From Halothece sp. PCC 7418 (GTDB lineage Bacteria; Cyanobacteriota; Cyanobacteriia; Cyanobacteriales; Rubidibacteraceae), in assembly GCF_000317635.1 (NCBI RefSeq), contig NC_019779.1, positions 3,720,001-3,784,000 on the forward strand: DNA of 64,000 nucleotides, in the 5' to 3' direction. The position numbers and the translations under genes were made by a program. Shown here piece by piece: positions 17,623-27,438 of this stretch; the first letter of the stretch is position 1, and every line of letters begins with the position of its first letter. Below the pieces are notes generated by a model, which saw only the letters and a list, made by a program, of their open reading frames with translations, searched no databases and was not told where the DNA came from.

Positions 17623-18630
17623 TTAGGGTTGACCGTGATTGAGTCTTCTTTCTAAAAAGTCATCCCAAATAATCACTTCTTTCAATTCCTCATTCCCAAA
17701 ACTTCGATAAATGCCTCCGCTATCTGCCCGTTCTCGGAGATTAAAAAGTTCTCTTAACACTTGATTCGGATTATCTTGAGGTTGTAATGTGATTAAAAGA
17801 CCATCATTTCTGCAATCACCTGCATCATTTTTTGCAACACAAATTACGGGTTGCCGATTCATAGTTCCCGTTGAGATATAGCGGAGAGTTTTCGCATCAG
17901 AATGTTGCTGAAAGCGTGCCGTTACTTGATCACAACGTCGTTGCGGTGTATAACCCGTTCCCGAGAAAAACTCACTTTTCCAAATAATGAGTTCGATTCT
18001 CCCCCGTTTCGTATCAACGACCGTAACTGGTTTGTCTCCACGTTCATTTAAGCAGAAGTATTGGATTGATGGTTGAGGTTGGGTTGCTGTTGTATTGGAG
18101 GGAGATTCACTGTCGTGATTAGGGGAGGATTGGGATGGATTTGTTCCGCTTGGTTGGTTGAGATTTACAACTTTCTTTTGAGAGTTGCCCTGACTATTTT
18201 CGATTAATGAATTATCAAAAAAATGCTTTAATACGTCTTCGGTATTAATTTTATTTTTTAACATAATGAGAAAACCAAAGTTATTACCTGTACAGTTTCC
18301 CGATTGATTGGCAGTACATAGAAAATATTGATTATTCAGCGTGCCAAGAGCAATAAACCCCAGATTATTATTACTCATTAAACGTTGCAAGCGAGAAGAA
18401 AATTCTAGACACGCTTTAGCAATATCGTCACCATCAATTAAGGATTCGACCTCTTGCCAATTAATCAGTTCGATGGCTTGATTTTTGCCTTGAAAAGTGG
18501 TTACTAACTCACCCTCTTTAGAAACACAGTTATAACGATTGGATTGAGCGACAGAAGAAGTTGAACTGATCAAAAAACTAGATAAAAGTGTGGTTGCAAT
18601 TATAAGGGGGCTAATCAGGCGATTGATCAT
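17623..18630 (-). CDS. Exported protein with two COP23 domains
   Basis: A 335-residue protein with a signal peptide ending about TSSVAQS. Domain 1 (about residues 32-145) has YNCVSKEGELVTTF and FIALGTLNNQYFLC. A Ser/Asn/Pro linker (about 150-190) leads to domain 2 (190-335) with YFCLNERGDKPV, RGRIELIIWKSEFFSGTGYTPQRRC and STGTMNRQPVIC, closely similar to the single-domain protein at 11042. Domain 1 is more diverged and lacks the WKSxFFSG segment. It sits 89 bp downstream of the second kinase, repeating the kinase-COP23 order seen at 11-13.7 kb. Confidence 0.82.
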   Translation of the reverse strand: MINRLISPLIIATTLLSSFLISSTSSVAQSNRYNCVSKEGELVTTFQGKNQAIELINWQEVESLIDGDDIAKACLEFSSRLQRLMSNNNLGFIALGTLNNQYFLCTANQSGNCTGNNFGFLIMLKNKINTEDVLKHFFDNSLIENSQGNSQKKVVNLNQPSGTNPSQSSPNHDSESPSNTTATQPQPSIQYFCLNERGDKPVTVVDTKRGRIELIIWKSEFFSGTGYTPQRRCDQVTARFQQHSDAKTLRYISTGTMNRQPVICVAKNDAGDCRNDGLLITLQPQDNPNQVLRELFNLRERADSGGIYRSFGNEELKEVIIWDDFLERRLNHGQP

Positions 18631-18719
18631 TGATCAGGAATCTCCTTTCTTTAAACAATCTTTAAATATTAGTGTGTTTAGTCTGTTAAGTTGCTATCGA
18701 ATCGAGCAAGTGCTTGGTA

Positions 18720-20761
18720 TTACTGAGGACAAAATCCAGCCTCCACAGCATATTCATCTTGGCACAGATCAACGACCTCTTTTTCTTGAGGTTGAGAGGG
18801 CGTGTTTTTTGGGGTTGAAGAAGGTGACGGTGAAGGAGTGGTTTCCCGTGGAGAAGGTGGCTTTGGTGTTCCTGTTTTAGCAGAAGAAGGAGGAGTAGCT
18901 ACGGGTTGAGAACGACTGCGAGCATTAGCTAGACCGTCTTCCACATCTTTGAGCACTAATCGGGCTTGTTCTTGCCAATAGGGATAACCTTTCCCAACTT
19001 GTTGTAATTGTTGGGCTTTTTCTTTGGCCTGTTGCCATTGTTCATTATCTAAGGCAATTTGCGCCGTAGAGAGTAAGTTTTGGTTGTTTTCATGGAGTTG
19101 TTTCAGTTGTTGTTTTTGCGCGATCGCGCTTTCTCGAACTGGGTTAGAAGGAGCAAGAGCAGCCACCACGTTGTCAAAGTTCTCTAAATTTCCATTTTTC
19201 TGATAGTCACTCACTCCTTGTTCTACCAGTTGATTTGACCAATCTTGAATCTGGGTTTGTGCTTGCTCATAAACACCACTTTCGGGTTCAATGTCTTCAG
19301 TCAGTTTCAGGGCTTCTGAATATTGTTCAGCACGGGCGAAAGATTCGGCTAAAGCAAGAGAGCATTTGCCATAAAACTCTACTTTCAACTCTTGAATGCG
19401 TTGGATGTCATTGCCAGAATCACTGTCAACTTTGTCGAGACAGTCTTGGTATTCTTTTGCCTCGAATAAGGAGGTGACTTCATTTTGGAAGGTTGCAACT
19501 TGCTCTTGAGTTTGTTGTTTCTGCTGAGCAGTCTGATGACGATCTAGGCTATACATTCCCACACTGGCAAGAATCAGAATCACCGAAGCAATGCCCAAAT
19601 TTTTAGCAAGAGGAGATTGTAACCAAGTCACCATGGAATTATTGTTGGCTTTAGTTTTGGGGGATGACTGCTGATCCATAGAGGATGATTCTTGAGAGGG
19701 GGTTGATGAAGACTGATCTTGAGCCACAGGTTGTTGCTGAAGTGTCTCTTGTTCTGCAATTGTTGAGTTTTGTTTAAGGGTTTCTTGTTCTGGTGGAGAG
19801 GTTGTCGCCTGGGGAGAAACCGTTTCTGATTGCGATTTCTCAACAGATCCTGGGGTAGGAGTAATCCCATTCAAGGCTTCCGACATAATCACTGAGGTTT
19901 CCTCAGCATGGGAGTTTGTGGTTAATTTCTCTAAGGCTTCTATGACTTCCCGCGCACTTTGGTAGCGGTCTTTAAAGTCATGATGAATCATTTTTGATAA
20001 AACATTTGCCAAGCCAGAACTAACCGTCACTCTGGGTTGAAGCTCGCCCGCTTCGTTTTCTATCTGTTGCCAAACCACTTTCCCATTTTCGTCTTCGGGT
20101 AAATCAATGGGGTTAACTCCTGTTATCGCCTGAATCGCAACCATACCCAGTGCAAAGATATCGCTAGATGGGCGCGGTTTCCCTCGGATTTGCTCGGTGG
20201 GCATATATCCCCGAGTCCCAATGGCGACCGTTGATTGTACTAGCTTGGTTTGAAACGATTCTTTGACCGCACCAAAATCCACCAGCACAATTTTCCCATC
20301 TTCACCGCGTCGGATTAAATTGGCGGGTTTGATATCACGATGGATAATGGGAGGGCTTTGGGAATGAATAAAGTCTAATAAGGGAAGGCAGTCTTGGAGA
20401 AGGGCAATCACGGCTTGTTCCGACCACTGTTGACCAGCACTCAATTCTTGATCTAAGGGGGGCCGTCAATGAAGTCTTGCACCAGATAAAAGTCTACCTT
20501 CTCTTCAAAGTAATCTTTGAGGTAAGGAATTTGATTATGAGTTCCCACTTTCGCCAGAGTGGCTGCTTCTTTCTCAAAGAGTTTCTTGGCTTGGGCAAAA
20601 TGGTTGGGGTCTTTGACTAAGGGTTGTAACTGCTTGACGACACATTTGGGCTGTGTGGGAATATTTTCATCCTCAGCGAGAAAGGTGACACCAAATGCAC
20701 CTGACCCAATATTTTTGAGGATGCGATAGCGAGAGGCTAAGAGTTGGTTTTGAATAGTCAT
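18720..20761 (-). pseudogene. Membrane Ser/Thr protein kinase copy 2, interrupted by a 1-bp frameshift
   Basis: From ATG 20761 the frame reads the kinase N-lobe nearly identically to the kinase at 11635 (GSGAFG, VVKQ) up to DFIDGPP, then meets TAG. The frame resumes at once as LDQELSAGQQW and continues through HRDIKPAN, DFG, membrane helix and tail to 18720. The cause is a 6-G run at 20457-20462 where copy 1 has 7. Without the shift the product would be about 680 aa. The linker and C-terminal tail (CQDEYAVEAGFCPQ) differ from copy 1 while the kinase core and juxtamembrane regions are almost identical. It may be a real slippage mutation, a phase-variable state or a sequencing error. Confidence 0.85.
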
Positions 20762-20789
20762 GGTTGTGGGTAACCAACTGGAAATTTTT

Positions 20790-23492
20790 TTAGATCTTCC
20801 AAATGGCAATCTTTTCTCCTTCCACAACACTAGCAAGGGTTTGACCATTGGGGTGCAATGCTGTCACGCCTCGGTAAGCGGTTGGGATTGCCATTGATAA
20901 GACTTCTTCGGCGGTGGTAAGTGACCAGAGTTTAATCCATTGTTGGTCATTAATACTGGCTAACAATTGCTGATCGGGGCTAAAGGTGAGAGCAGAAACA
21001 ATTGATTTTTGAGTGCTAATCGTGCTTTGTTCTTCTCCCGTTTGCACGTTCCAGAGTTTGATGGTTTTATCGCCACTGGTACTAGCAATGATTTGACCGT
21101 CTGGAGAAAAGCTCAGGGCGTTGATGGCAAGTTTGTGCGCGGTAATGGCGAGTTGTTCTTCTCCCGTTTCTACGTTCCAGAGTTTAATGGTTTTATCGCC
21201 ACTGGCACTGGCAATGATTTGACCGTCTGGAGAAAAGCTCAGGGCGTTGATGGCAAGTTTGTGCGCGGTAATGGCGAGTTGTTCTTCTCCCGTTTCTACG
21301 TTCCAGAGTTTGATGGTTTTATCGCCACTGGCACTGGCAATGATTTGACCGTCTGGAGAAAAGCTCAGGGCGTTGATGGCAAGTTTGTGCGCGGTAATGG
21401 CGAGTTGTTCTTCTCCCGTTTCCACGTTCCAGAGTTTAATGGTTTTATCGTCACTAGCAACAGCTAGCAGGCTGCCATCTGGGGAAAAAGCAAGGGCATT
21501 AATGGTTTCAGAGCAAGGGAGGTGAGAGATTTCCTGTTGAGAAATCATTCCCCATAAAGCGGAGGAAGCAACTGTTTCTTGAGATGTTGAGGAAACTGGT
21601 GTTGGAGTCTTTGCTTTCTCCTCAGTTTTTGTGGTTGCTTGTTTGGTTTCGGGAGAAGGAGAGGGAACGGATTCTTTTGGTTGTTCTACGGCTTCTGTGC
21701 TGGGTTGCGAAGTGGGGGTTGCGTTTTTTTCTTCTGCTGTTGATGGCTGCTCTGTTGCGGAAACCTCAGCGGATGGTGCTTCTGCTTTTTTCGGTTCAAC
21801 AGCCTTGTTGTCTTTCTCTTGTTGCTGCTGTTCTCCCACAGGATCTGATTTTTCTTCTTTTTTGGCTGTCTCCTGTTTAGCAGGTTGGTGCTCTTTTTGT
21901 TCCACAGCAGGATCGGCTTTTTCCTCTACTGGAGGTTGAGAGTCGGATTTTTCTTCTTCAGGAGTCGAAACGGGGATAAAAACGGTTGTCGGTAAGGCGG
22001 AATGCTCAAAAATTAGTTCGGGTCCTTTATAACCAAGAGTGACGCGATCGCCAGATTTAAGGGAATACCAACCTTCAATCCGCTCGTCATTGACCAGTGT
22101 TCCATTGGTTGTCCCCGTATCTCGAATTTGCCAACCAGCTTCTTGCCCTTTTTTGATGTACTTAATTTCCGCGTGACGGCGGGAAACCGTGACATATTCC
22201 ATGGGATTAAGAGCAATTTGGCATTCTGGCGATCGCCCAATGACGGTTACCTCTTCTGAGGAGAGAAAATATTGTTGAGTTTTTGATTCATTTTGGGATG
22301 AGGAGGAAGGATATAAAGTTAAAGTAGCAACAAGATTAGAACTTGCATTGGACATAATTGTGGTTTCTCCTAGTGATAATTCGTTCCAAGTTGGAGGCAT
22401 TTCAGCAGGGTTTTGAAAAATCAGGGGTAACCAACTTGCCCCTGGAAACTCTCCTTCAATACCTTCTAGTCTTTCTCGGGCTTCTCTGAATGATAGGTAG
22501 AGGGATTGTCCTCGGGAAAAAGCAAATAAAAAATGTTTTAGAAAAATCTGAGCAACGCGATCGGGCACGGGCTCTCGCATTAAAATCATTTGCGGAAAGT
22601 GTAAATCACTTAACTGATTAGCTAACCCCAGTCCTTGACAAGAGTTAAAAATCGCTAACTGTAATCCGCTTTTGAGCGCCCGATTGAGAGCATTTTTAAG
22701 CTGAGTAATGGTGATTTTTTCTGTGGGATTAATATAAATTTCTCCTGTTTCACCATCGGCTTCACTACGACTATGTCCCGCAAAAAAGAGAAGATCCCAT
22801 CCTGCTTGATGCCACAAGTATTCATTTAATTCTTGACGAGAGGGCTCGACTAAAAAAACGACGTTTGCGCCTTGTAAATTTTCTAGTAAAGCGCGATCGG
22901 TTTCAACATCAATCCCTAAACTATTTCCTAAAATTGCTAAAATTCGGACTTGTTTAGCAGGGTTAATGACTCGTCTTACTGATTTAAATTCGAGGGCACT
23001 AAGGGCAACTTCTGCATAAGGATAGTCTTGGAAAAATTGCCAAATTGACCAAGGAATTTTTCTCAATTCTTGATCTGAGGTTTGAATAATAAAACGAATT
23101 TGATCATGAAAATTAAATTCTTGGCGCAAGTTACGCTCTATTTGTTGAAAGCCATCAGAATTCAACCACTGATCAAGACACTGTTTGAATTGTGTCGCAA
23201 CGGTTAATAAATCTTCTTCTGAAGCATGAGTCAGATCAGTATCATGAATGAAAATGCTACTATCTTCTTGCCGATTCAGATTGGGTAATTCGCGACTGCC
23301 TAAAGAACGTGACTGATACAGTAGATGGTAAATGGATTGCCAACGTTGATAATAATCAAGTAGTTCTGGTATGGGGGGTAAATGCCCCGTTACTTGCATC
23401 AAGTAGTTTCCCGATTGCGAGCTAACGCTAACAAAAGGAAATCCCTGATGTAAGTTTCCTGTACCTAAGTTTAAGATGGCTAATTTACTCAT
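20790..23492 (-). CDS. CHAT protease - FHA - WD40 multidomain protein
   Basis: A 900-residue protein. Residues 1-370 form a CHAT (caspase-fold) domain with catalytic His in FFAGHS (H240) and Cys in FNSCQGLGLA (C285). Residues 405-495 are an FHA phosphothreonine-binding domain (GR 419-420, SRRH 437-440, TNGT 462-465). A 140-residue Lys/Glu/Pro/Ser/Thr-rich linker leads to about six WD40 repeats (650-900) with SPDGQIIASASGDKTIKLWN units. No signal peptide is seen, so it should be cytoplasmic. The gene lies 28 bp upstream of kinase copy 2, whose product could supply the phosphothreonine ligand. The substrate is unknown. Confidence 0.93.
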   Translation of the reverse strand: MSKLAILNLGTGNLHQGFPFVSVSSQSGNYLMQVTGHLPPIPELLDYYQRWQSIYHLLYQSRSLGSRELPNLNRQEDSSIFIHDTDLTHASEEDLLTVATQFKQCLDQWLNSDGFQQIERNLRQEFNFHDQIRFIIQTSDQELRKIPWSIWQFFQDYPYAEVALSALEFKSVRRVINPAKQVRILAILGNSLGIDVETDRALLENLQGANVVFLVEPSRQELNEYLWHQAGWDLLFFAGHSRSEADGETGEIYINPTEKITITQLKNALNRALKSGLQLAIFNSCQGLGLANQLSDLHFPQMILMREPVPDRVAQIFLKHFLFAFSRGQSLYLSFREARERLEGIEGEFPGASWLPLIFQNPAEMPPTWNELSLGETTIMSNASSNLVATLTLYPSSSSQNESKTQQYFLSSEEVTVIGRSPECQIALNPMEYVTVSRRHAEIKYIKKGQEAGWQIRDTGTTNGTLVNDERIEGWYSLKSGDRVTLGYKGPELIFEHSALPTTVFIPVSTPEEEKSDSQPPVEEKADPAVEQKEHQPAKQETAKKEEKSDPVGEQQQQEKDNKAVEPKKAEAPSAEVSATEQPSTAEEKNATPTSQPSTEAVEQPKESVPSPSPETKQATTKTEEKAKTPTPVSSTSQETVASSALWGMISQQEISHLPCSETINALAFSPDGSLLAVASDDKTIKLWNVETGEEQLAITAHKLAINALSFSPDGQIIASASGDKTIKLWNVETGEEQLAITAHKLAINALSFSPDGQIIASASGDKTIKLWNVETGEEQLAITAHKLAINALSFSPDGQIIASTSGDKTIKLWNVQTGEEQSTISTQKSIVSALTFSPDQQLLASINDQQWIKLWSLTTAEEVLSMAIPTAYRGVTALHPNGQTLASVVEGEKIAIWKI
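21040..21450. repeat. Near-identical 126-bp repeats encoding WD40 blades
   Basis: Three to four consecutive 126-bp units encode almost identical 42-residue WD40 repeats (for example DKTIKLWNVETGEEQLAITA). Sequence identity is far above what the fold requires, indicating recent duplication or continuing gene conversion. Confidence 0.9.
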
Positions 23493-23525
23493 AAGACATT
23501 CTAGGTGGCTATCCCTTACCGCTAG

Positions 23526-24772
23526 TTAGGGAATTGCCACTTTCAAAGACTCGGTTAAGATTAAGTCTCCTCGGGTCACTTGCACTTGAATAATCCCGCC
23601 TTTTTTACAGGTGAATTGCTTCAGTTGAATCATGGAATCGTTATTTCTGGCTTGTACCTCTTGAAGCATTTGACTAAACCGAGATAATAATCCTAGTTTG
23701 ATATTTGTTGGTAAATATCGTTGCTCATTGATGGACTGCAGTTGAATGCGGATTCCAACTTTGTCTTCACTTTTAGGACGAATGCTGACAATCAGTGCAA
23801 CTTGATTTTTAGAATCTTCTCCTAAGTCTAACAGTTTGATGCCCTGAACCATTTCTGCTTCAAGAGAATCAATTTTTCTAAAACTATAGGCAAGATTGGG
23901 AGTTGATTGAGCTTCTACTAACTCTTCTAGAGACTGCCATCCTGCTTCAAAAACCTGTTGAAACCATTGTGCCAGATGAGTAATTTGGGGTTGCTTCGGT
24001 GCAGTGGCTAATAAATGTTCTAACTCCTGTTTTTTTCTGGATAACTATATAGTAAATAACGCCACGTTTGATTGATGAAAAGGTTTCCCCAATGCTGGAA
24101 TGGCATCGCTAGTCTTAATATATTTGCCCTTTCATACTGAATGTTATGAATAAAATGTGCTACTTCATTAGCAGAAACTTGGGGTAAGGAATCCACTTGC
24201 GGAGGCATCTCTTCAGAGAGTTCCCACATCACCCACATTGCGGATAAATCTTCAGTTAAGGCACTCATTTCAAGGGAGTAGGTTTTATCAAGGGGATCAA
24301 AATGTCCTTGTTTGGATAATTGTTCATGGGAGGCAAACCCTGAGATTCTTAAGAAACAATTTTCGACATCAATATGGGCTGCTAAATAGTAATTTCCCAC
24401 CCATTCGGGAAGATCAACCCATTCTTGATCAACTCGTAATTCCTCTGCTGCGATGTCTTCGCTGGGGATAATAATTAATCGGGTTTGATTGAGAGTAATG
24501 GCAAGACCATTGATTAGTTGCCAGAGATAAGGAAATTCATCGGCATCGGGATACGTTTTTAATTCAGCATTTTGGAAAGTGGAATCATTTTGTAAATAAT
24601 TTATCATTGTCTCAAGACACAACGCATTGAGAAAGGCTCGCCAACGACTGCTTGCATCTTGGTATTTAAAGTTTGCGGTTTCTTTCCAAGCGCGATCGCG
24701 CTGCTGAGGACTAAATTCTAAGACCAGTTGGTCGGGATACAGTAAAGCGACATCATCTAACATTAAAGACAT
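23526..24772 (-). pseudogene. DUF1822-family protein, interrupted by a 1-bp frameshift
   Basis: The N-terminal part (from ATG 24772, behind AAGGAG) has the family features ending in LRISGFASHEQL and a WRYLLYSYPEK segment. It then stops at TAG about 24022. In the -1 frame the reading continues without a stop through KQELEHLLATAPKQPQITHL to the C-terminal DUF1822 part (LLDLGEDSKNQVALIVSIRPKSEDK and VTRGDLILTESL) ending at 23526. The junction is a 7-A run (24030-24036 on the complement) reading A_AAA_AAC; eight As would restore one protein of about 415 aa. DUF1822 has no known activity. It lies between the sigma-like and CHAT genes. Confidence 0.75.
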
Positions 24773-24782
24773 CAATTTCTCC

Positions 24783-26330
24783 TTATAGTTTTGCAGAAAG
24801 GGTGGCTTTATTTCGAGCAAGCCAGTCTTTGAGAAAGTTCTCTATTTTCTGAAAATAGGACTCATAACTGGTTAGTTTAATTCCTAGTCTTTTTTCAATT
24901 TCGACCACAAATAGTTCCCGAATTTTTTCTAATTCATTTGTTTCTGAAACAGGCTGTTCAATTTCTTCTAAAATTTGTTGTCTTTCTTCAGAACTAAGGT
25001 GATAAAAAATTACCTCCTCCAGAATTTGGGTAAAAAAGGATTTACTGTAAAACTCTAAATAGCTTTTTAAGTAAGCGAGTTTCTCTTTAGAACAAAATTC
25101 AGACTTGAAAGATTTAGTCTTTTTAGGATTGGATTGCTTCGCTAGATAAGCCTGAGCAATCAAGGTTAAGATATCTTTTTGGTAGCGTTGAAATTGACGC
25201 GCAACCTGATACTGTTTTTGAACCCCAAAGGAAGCGAGAAAATCTTTTTGGTTAATATCTAATCCCAACCATAATAATAAAGAAAGAGAGCCAATGGGGT
25301 CAATCCCATTGAGTGCTTCTAAAATTAACTCTCGATAAGCATTCAACTGCTCTTTTTCTTCTTGTTGAAATGCAACCTGCCAAGGATTTTCAACTAACGG
25401 AGAAGATTCCTCGTTGACTGAAGGAGCAACTTGCAGTGCATCCAAAGAAATTGCCTTTTTTCTGTCTCCTTCTTGGGTTGCTTTTAAGCAAGTGTCTAAA
25501 ACCTCTTCAATCTCTTGCCGATTTAAAGATTTCGCTTTTAATTTAAATGCTTTTGCATAGTCTTGATAAATACTTTTCAACCTAGTCAGTTGTTCCTGAT
25601 TCAGGGATTGAATAGAAGAACAACCCTTTTGACCATTCTTAACAGAAATTTCGTCTAAGACATCTTTAAAAGATTGCCAAACTAAACGATACCGAATTAA
25701 CTCATCACCAGAAATCCCCCACCGCCGTAATCCCTTTTCCAGTTGAGTTGCTGTCACTGATTTCAGAAAGCCATATCCTGAAAGTTTCAGAGATTTAGAT
25801 TTTAATTCTTTGGCAATCTGATGTTTAACCAAACGACATAAAGCCGTGTAAGCATAAGACTGGGCGGAACCGCCTGCGTTAATATCAAAACTTTTCAGAA
25901 GTTTCTTTGGATACAGAGCTTGTTCTAAAGCTAAAACAAAACACTCTTCTAGGGGATACTGCAAATCAATATTAAACGATTGGCTCAGTTGATAATGAAC
26001 TTTCTTCGCTGCACGCCAACTCGGATTTTGTAAGTAACAAAATAGGAAATGTTGACAATAACTACTCCCTAAAATTGAATAAGTCCAGTAAGGAACTCCC
26101 TTCTCTTGTTTTAAGGGATAAGTGTTTTCTTCAAACGAGCGAAGGGTTTGCAGAAAAGAGTTAGTCCAGTGGGCTTCAGAATCGTTTTCACTACCACTAA
26201 AAACATCTGCTATTAACTCTTGCAAAATGGGATGAGAGTAGTAGATGGGAACAATACGATTGGTAGTTGAGTTAATTCTCAGATAAATGAAACTGGAAAA
26301 CTTTTGAAGAATTGGCTCATGATTAGACAT
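24783..26330 (-). CDS. Large sigma-70-like protein (cyanobacterial type found with DUF1822/CHAT genes)
   Basis: A 515-residue cytoplasmic protein. Residues 148-178 (FDINAGGSAQSYAYTALCRLVKHQI) resemble region 2 of ECF sigma factors. Residues about 335-385 (LLLWLGLDINQKDF, FGVQKQYQVARQFQRY) resemble the region 4 helix-turn-helix of a cyanobacterial sigma-like family. The long N-terminus and the region between do not match anything I know. It is the first gene of a minus-strand run (sigma-like, DUF1822, CHAT-FHA-WD40, kinase, COP23, caspase) and could direct transcription of it. The DUF1822 start is only 10 bp downstream. Function by analogy, not certain. Confidence 0.6.
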   Translation of the reverse strand: MSNHEPILQKFSSFIYLRINSTTNRIVPIYYSHPILQELIADVFSGSENDSEAHWTNSFLQTLRSFEENTYPLKQEKGVPYWTYSILGSSYCQHFLFCYLQNPSWRAAKKVHYQLSQSFNIDLQYPLEECFVLALEQALYPKKLLKSFDINAGGSAQSYAYTALCRLVKHQIAKELKSKSLKLSGYGFLKSVTATQLEKGLRRWGISGDELIRYRLVWQSFKDVLDEISVKNGQKGCSSIQSLNQEQLTRLKSIYQDYAKAFKLKAKSLNRQEIEEVLDTCLKATQEGDRKKAISLDALQVAPSVNEESSPLVENPWQVAFQQEEKEQLNAYRELILEALNGIDPIGSLSLLLWLGLDINQKDFLASFGVQKQYQVARQFQRYQKDILTLIAQAYLAKQSNPKKTKSFKSEFCSKEKLAYLKSYLEFYSKSFFTQILEEVIFYHLSSEERQQILEEIEQPVSETNELEKIRELFVVEIEKRLGIKLTSYESYFQKIENFLKDWLARNKATLSAKL

Positions 26331-26374
26331 TACTTTAATTTAATGTAGAACTGACGATGTTAGTGAGCACAGCT

Positions 26375-26416
26375 AAAAAAAGATGCTGTCCTAACTTTAG
26401 AATAAGATAGAACAGC
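26375..26416 (-). terminator. Rho-independent terminator ending the coiled-coil gene cluster
   Basis: On the minus strand, arm 26416-26408 pairs with 26393-26385 (GCTGTTCTA against TAGGACAGC, one mismatch), and a run of seven Ts follows at 26381-26375. It separates the coiled-coil cluster from the sigma-like operon, so the two are probably separate transcripts. Confidence 0.75.
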
Positions 26417-26444
26417 GAATTGATAACACCAAGGTTAACTAGAC

Positions 26445-27350
26445 TTACATAAATCTTCCCAGCAGTTCTTTCGCTTCCGTGAACACGCCAATTGCCGATT
26501 CAAGACCAACATTTGTGGTGTTCATACCAGTGACTAATGTGTCTTTGGTGGTGTCAACGGTATTACCTAAGTCAACAACGGTTTCTCCAATTGTGCTTAA
26601 AGTATCCCGTAATTCCTGCGCCTTACTAATTAACTCCTCAAATTTTTCTTCTTCTTGTTTTCGAGCATCAGCGACCAATTCTTCGGATTTGTCGCGGGTT
26701 TCATTTGCCTTTTCTTCCACTTTGGCTTGAGAGGTTTCAATCACTTCATCAATTTCGCTATTTAGTTCAGAAATCCGTTCTGTGAGTTCAGAAATCGCTT
26801 CCTCAGAAATACTGCTTTGCACGCGATCGGAATTTTCTTGAATTTCCTCTTCATGGCTTTGTAGCTCTTGGGAAATATCTTCGTTGAGACGATTTTCCGT
26901 TTCGGTCGCCTCCTCCTCTAACTCTTCACTAACCTCGTCAACTTTACTGCGGAGGGTTTCCAAACCTTCTTCAATGTTATCGAACAGTTCTTCTAAATCC
27001 GTTCCCTTCGTATCGGAGTCTTCAGCGAGAGATTCTAACTCAGAGGTGGTATTTTCTAGTTCCTCCTCAGCTTCGGATTGCAATTGCTCGGTTGTATCTT
27101 TAAGGGTTGCAATACCATTTCGTAAGGCTTCTCCTTCTGATTGCACTTGTTCTTTAGCAGAATTGACGCGATCTAAAAGGGCTTGTGCTTTCGTTTCTAA
27201 ATCACCCCAATAAGAATCAAATTGCTCTGCAACTTCCACTAACTGTTCCCGGGCTGAAATTAAATTGGTTTCGGTTTCCGTTGCGCGATTCATTAAGGCT
27301 TCCAGTTGATCAGCAGTTTCGAGCGCGGTACTTTCAAAATCGATTGCCAT
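26445..27350 (-). CDS. Acidic coiled-coil protein A (last of four tandem paralogue-like genes)
   Basis: A 301-residue, Glu/Ser/Thr-rich, almost wholly helical protein with no Cys and no Pro. Long heptad-like stretches run from residue 10 to about 250 (LEALMNRATETE, LEELFDNIEEGL, ISELTERISELN). A less charged C-terminal segment follows (VVDLGNTVDTTKD to AKELLGRFM). No signal peptide or membrane helix is visible. The start follows an AGAGGA site. Three similar genes lie upstream on the same strand; a terminator follows. I do not recognise a named family; composition resembles apolipoprotein-like or filament-forming coiled coils. Confidence 0.8.
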   Translation of the reverse strand: MAIDFESTALETADQLEALMNRATETETNLISAREQLVEVAEQFDSYWGDLETKAQALLDRVNSAKEQVQSEGEALRNGIATLKDTTEQLQSEAEEELENTTSELESLAEDSDTKGTDLEELFDNIEEGLETLRSKVDEVSEELEEEATETENRLNEDISQELQSHEEEIQENSDRVQSSISEEAISELTERISELNSEIDEVIETSQAKVEEKANETRDKSEELVADARKQEEEKFEELISKAQELRDTLSTIGETVVDLGNTVDTTKDTLVTGMNTTNVGLESAIGVFTEAKELLGRFM

Positions 27351-27438
27351 GGTTTTGTCCTCTAATGATTAATATTTACGATGAGTGTGCGTTATGATCA
27401 AGTTTTAGAAACGGATTCTCGCAGAGATCTTGTTAAGA

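Noticed and set aside
21009-21467. Repeated open frame antisense to the WD40 region
   Set aside because: Shadow of the 126-bp WD40 units; the minus strand has clear domain signatures.
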